DNA of 33,836 nt from the NCBI GenBank assembly GCA_031363085.1, contig JANLTU010000103.1, positions 1 to 33,836 of the forward strand. The letters are read 5' to 3'. The position numbers were made by a program, and so were the translations under genes. This DNA is from UBA6921 sp031363085. GTDB lineage: Bacteria; Pseudomonadota; Gammaproteobacteria; SG8-11. The notes beneath the pieces were generated by a model. That model did not search any database, was not told the origin of the DNA, and worked only from the letters and a program-made list of their open reading frames with translations. Shown one piece after another: positions 32,712 to 33,836 of the stretch (position 1 is its first letter; every line of letters starts with the position of its first letter).

Positions 32712-33206
32712 TTACGGCGGGGGCAAGCCCAAAACAAAATCAACCAGCGTCGCGATGTCTTCGGGAGCAACCCGCTCGCCGTAGGGCGGCATCTGTCTGC
32801 CATCGGTGACTTCGGTCCAGTTACCGCTGCCGCCGCGTGAAACTTTTTCGAACAGTTTCGAGTGTGCGTTGGGATCGTTCCGGTAACGCTGCGCGACGTC
32901 GCTCCAGGCGGGGCCGACCAACTTGCGCTCAATTTTGTGGCACGCCAAGCAACCGCTTTTTTGCGCTAACCCCAGCATGCTCGCCGTGTGGGCGTCGACC
33001 GGTTTGGGTTTTTCTGCGCTGCTGTCTTCATCATCTTCTGCGTCGTCTTTGTTCTTGTCTTGGTCATTTTTACTGGCCGGATTTTTATCGGAATCCGCTG
33101 CAAGCGGTAACGCAGGAGTGATTGAGGCGGGTTCGGTGGCGATGGCTGCCGGTGCGGCGAGCACCAAGGCGAGGAGGAATATGGGGAGTGTTGTTCGTTT
33201 ATGCAT
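32712..33206 (-). CDS. Periplasmic c-type cytochrome with acidic linker
   Basis: 164 residues. A signal peptide (MHKRTTLPIFLLALVLAAPA, cleavage near AIATEP) is followed by a Lys/Asp/Glu-rich linker of about 35 residues (KNDQDKNKDDAEDDEDSSAE). A cytochrome c551-type domain comes next: haem motif CLACH (86-90) and the axial methionine M139 in DGRQMPPYGERV, with the usual C-terminal EDIATLVDFVLGL helix. It is a soluble electron carrier. The acidic, low-complexity linker is unusual for a cytochrome c551 and may act as a tether or binding segment. Confidence 0.9.
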   Translation of the reverse strand: MHKRTTLPIFLLALVLAAPAAIATEPASITPALPLAADSDKNPASKNDQDKNKDDAEDDEDSSAEKPKPVDAHTASMLGLAQKSGCLACHKIERKLVGPAWSDVAQRYRNDPNAHSKLFEKVSRGGSGNWTEVTDGRQMPPYGERVAPEDIATLVDFVLGLPPP

Positions 33207-33752
33207 GAGTTATTTCTTCCTGAAAATAGTGCAAGTCTTCATCGTTGCTATGGATCGGATTATCAATTGTCGTATTCATTCAGAAAACGAAGCGCGGTAG
33301 ATTAATGGGATCGATGCTCCCTCGCAACCACTTCGATGTGGCTGCGTAAGTCATGCGGCTGATCACTAGCCACGCGACCCAGCGCCGCTTAACGGTGACG
33401 CAGAATGGTCTTTATTCACGCAGTTTGCAGATGCAACTGAGAGTGCATGCTAAAAATATGGTCGTAAAAACCGCTGATACCAGGCAGCCCAGCGATCAAC
33501 AGACCAAAGCTCAGTCCGTTGGGTTGCGACAGGGTTGTGAATCCTGATGCACCGCGCTCCCCCGACTCACGGCTACCTGCTCCTGTGAGCAATGTGCGAA
33601 CCCAGGCGATAGCGCCGCGATCACCGGCCAAACTGCAAACACTGCTGCGGCGAAATACATGCCTTCCCTGTTCAGACTCACTTTGGATGGGTGGTGCGGT
33701 AGATACTCTGTTCTAGGACAAGCTAATTTTGGTACTTCTCGGACGATTCTTT
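33207..33752. other. Gene-free stretch
   Basis: No supported gene, RNA or repeat was found in these 546 bases. Some open frames exist on both strands, but none has a ribosome binding site, recognised domain or steady coding character. The area sits between the cytochrome gene's upstream side and a transposase end, and may be a junk junction of an insertion. Confidence 0.5.
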
Positions 33753-33836
33753 TCAGGTGGGGATCGCATAAAAGCGGGTGTTATCGAACGGCTTGTCGTG
33801 TTTCAGCATGCCGTGGATCGCATGCAGCAGTTTGCG
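33753..33836 (-). CDS. C-terminal end of an IS110-type transposase (partial)
   Basis: The minus-strand frame that runs off the window edge encodes RKLLHAIHGMLKHDKPFDNT then RFYAIPT and a stop at 33753-33755. The sequence resembles the C-terminal tail of IS110-family transposases (RKLLxxxxGxLKxxKPFD). Only 27 residues are visible, so this is a tentative call. The rest lies outside the window. Confidence 0.5.
   Translation of the reverse strand, partial: RKLLHAIHGMLKHDKPFDNTRFYAIPT

Noticed and set aside
33416..33631. Minus-strand frame with a hydrophobic stretch (SFGLLIAGLPGISGFYD)
   Set aside because: It looked like a possible sorting-signal tail, but it lacks the motif of a PEP-CTERM or LPXTG anchor, a start site and any partner domain.

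Overview
The window is a piece of a proteobacterial chromosome, Beta- or Gammaproteobacteria. The best evidence is the conserved block pheA-hisC-tyrA-aroA-cmk-rpsA-ihfB followed by pyrF, all on the + strand with tight spacing. The left 8.3 kb is housekeeping DNA: aromatic amino acid and histidine synthesis, CMP kinase, ribosomal protein S1 and IHF-beta. The ihfB gene ends at a strong intrinsic terminator. The lapA/lapB genes that often follow ihfB in these groups are absent, and pyrF is flanked by small hairpin repeats.

From about 8.4 to 19.4 kb the gene content is mixed. It holds small secreted proteins, a phospholipase-D-like protein, a REP-associated tyrosine transposase (RAYT), a broken small gene followed by an intact short one, a ComFB-family protein, and a notable signalling cluster. 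In that cluster one PhnD-like periplasmic binding protein sits directly before a membrane histidine kinase. A second one is translationally coupled to a membrane diguanylate cyclase (GGEEF with an I-site). No ABC permease or ATPase is present, so both binding proteins look like sensors rather than transport parts. A two-domain kinase (APH-like plus P-loop) and a DUF6998-like protein follow.

From about 19.4 to 25.8 kb the DNA looks laterally acquired. A run of small same-strand genes of accessory type (AAA ATPase, DUF2442, a class-C beta-lactamase-fold hydrolase, SRPBCC, DUF5946, VOC, DUF4440, GNAT) is punctuated by attC-like (59-base-element) sites at 20764-20824, 23075-23151, 23676-23737 and 24239-24290, with weaker candidates elsewhere. 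Several stop codons lie inside the first core box of the site, as in integron gene cassettes. No integron integrase is visible, so this resembles an eroded integrase-less cassette cluster. The 3' end of the DUF6998-like gene is repeated about 2 kb downstream, bracketing the AAA ATPase and DUF4160/DUF2442 segment.

From about 26 kb to the end there are a tautomerase, a second VOC protein, a secreted protein plus membrane protein pair, a fragment of an FG-GAP repeat protein, a GlxA-type AraC regulator divergent from an isochorismatase-GNAT fusion, a deleted IS4-family element with intact terminal inverted repeats, a VapBC toxin-antitoxin pair, a decayed copy of part of the GNAT domain, and a c-type cytochrome. 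At the edge lies what looks like the C-terminus of an IS110-type transposase. No rRNA, tRNA or CRISPR array was seen.
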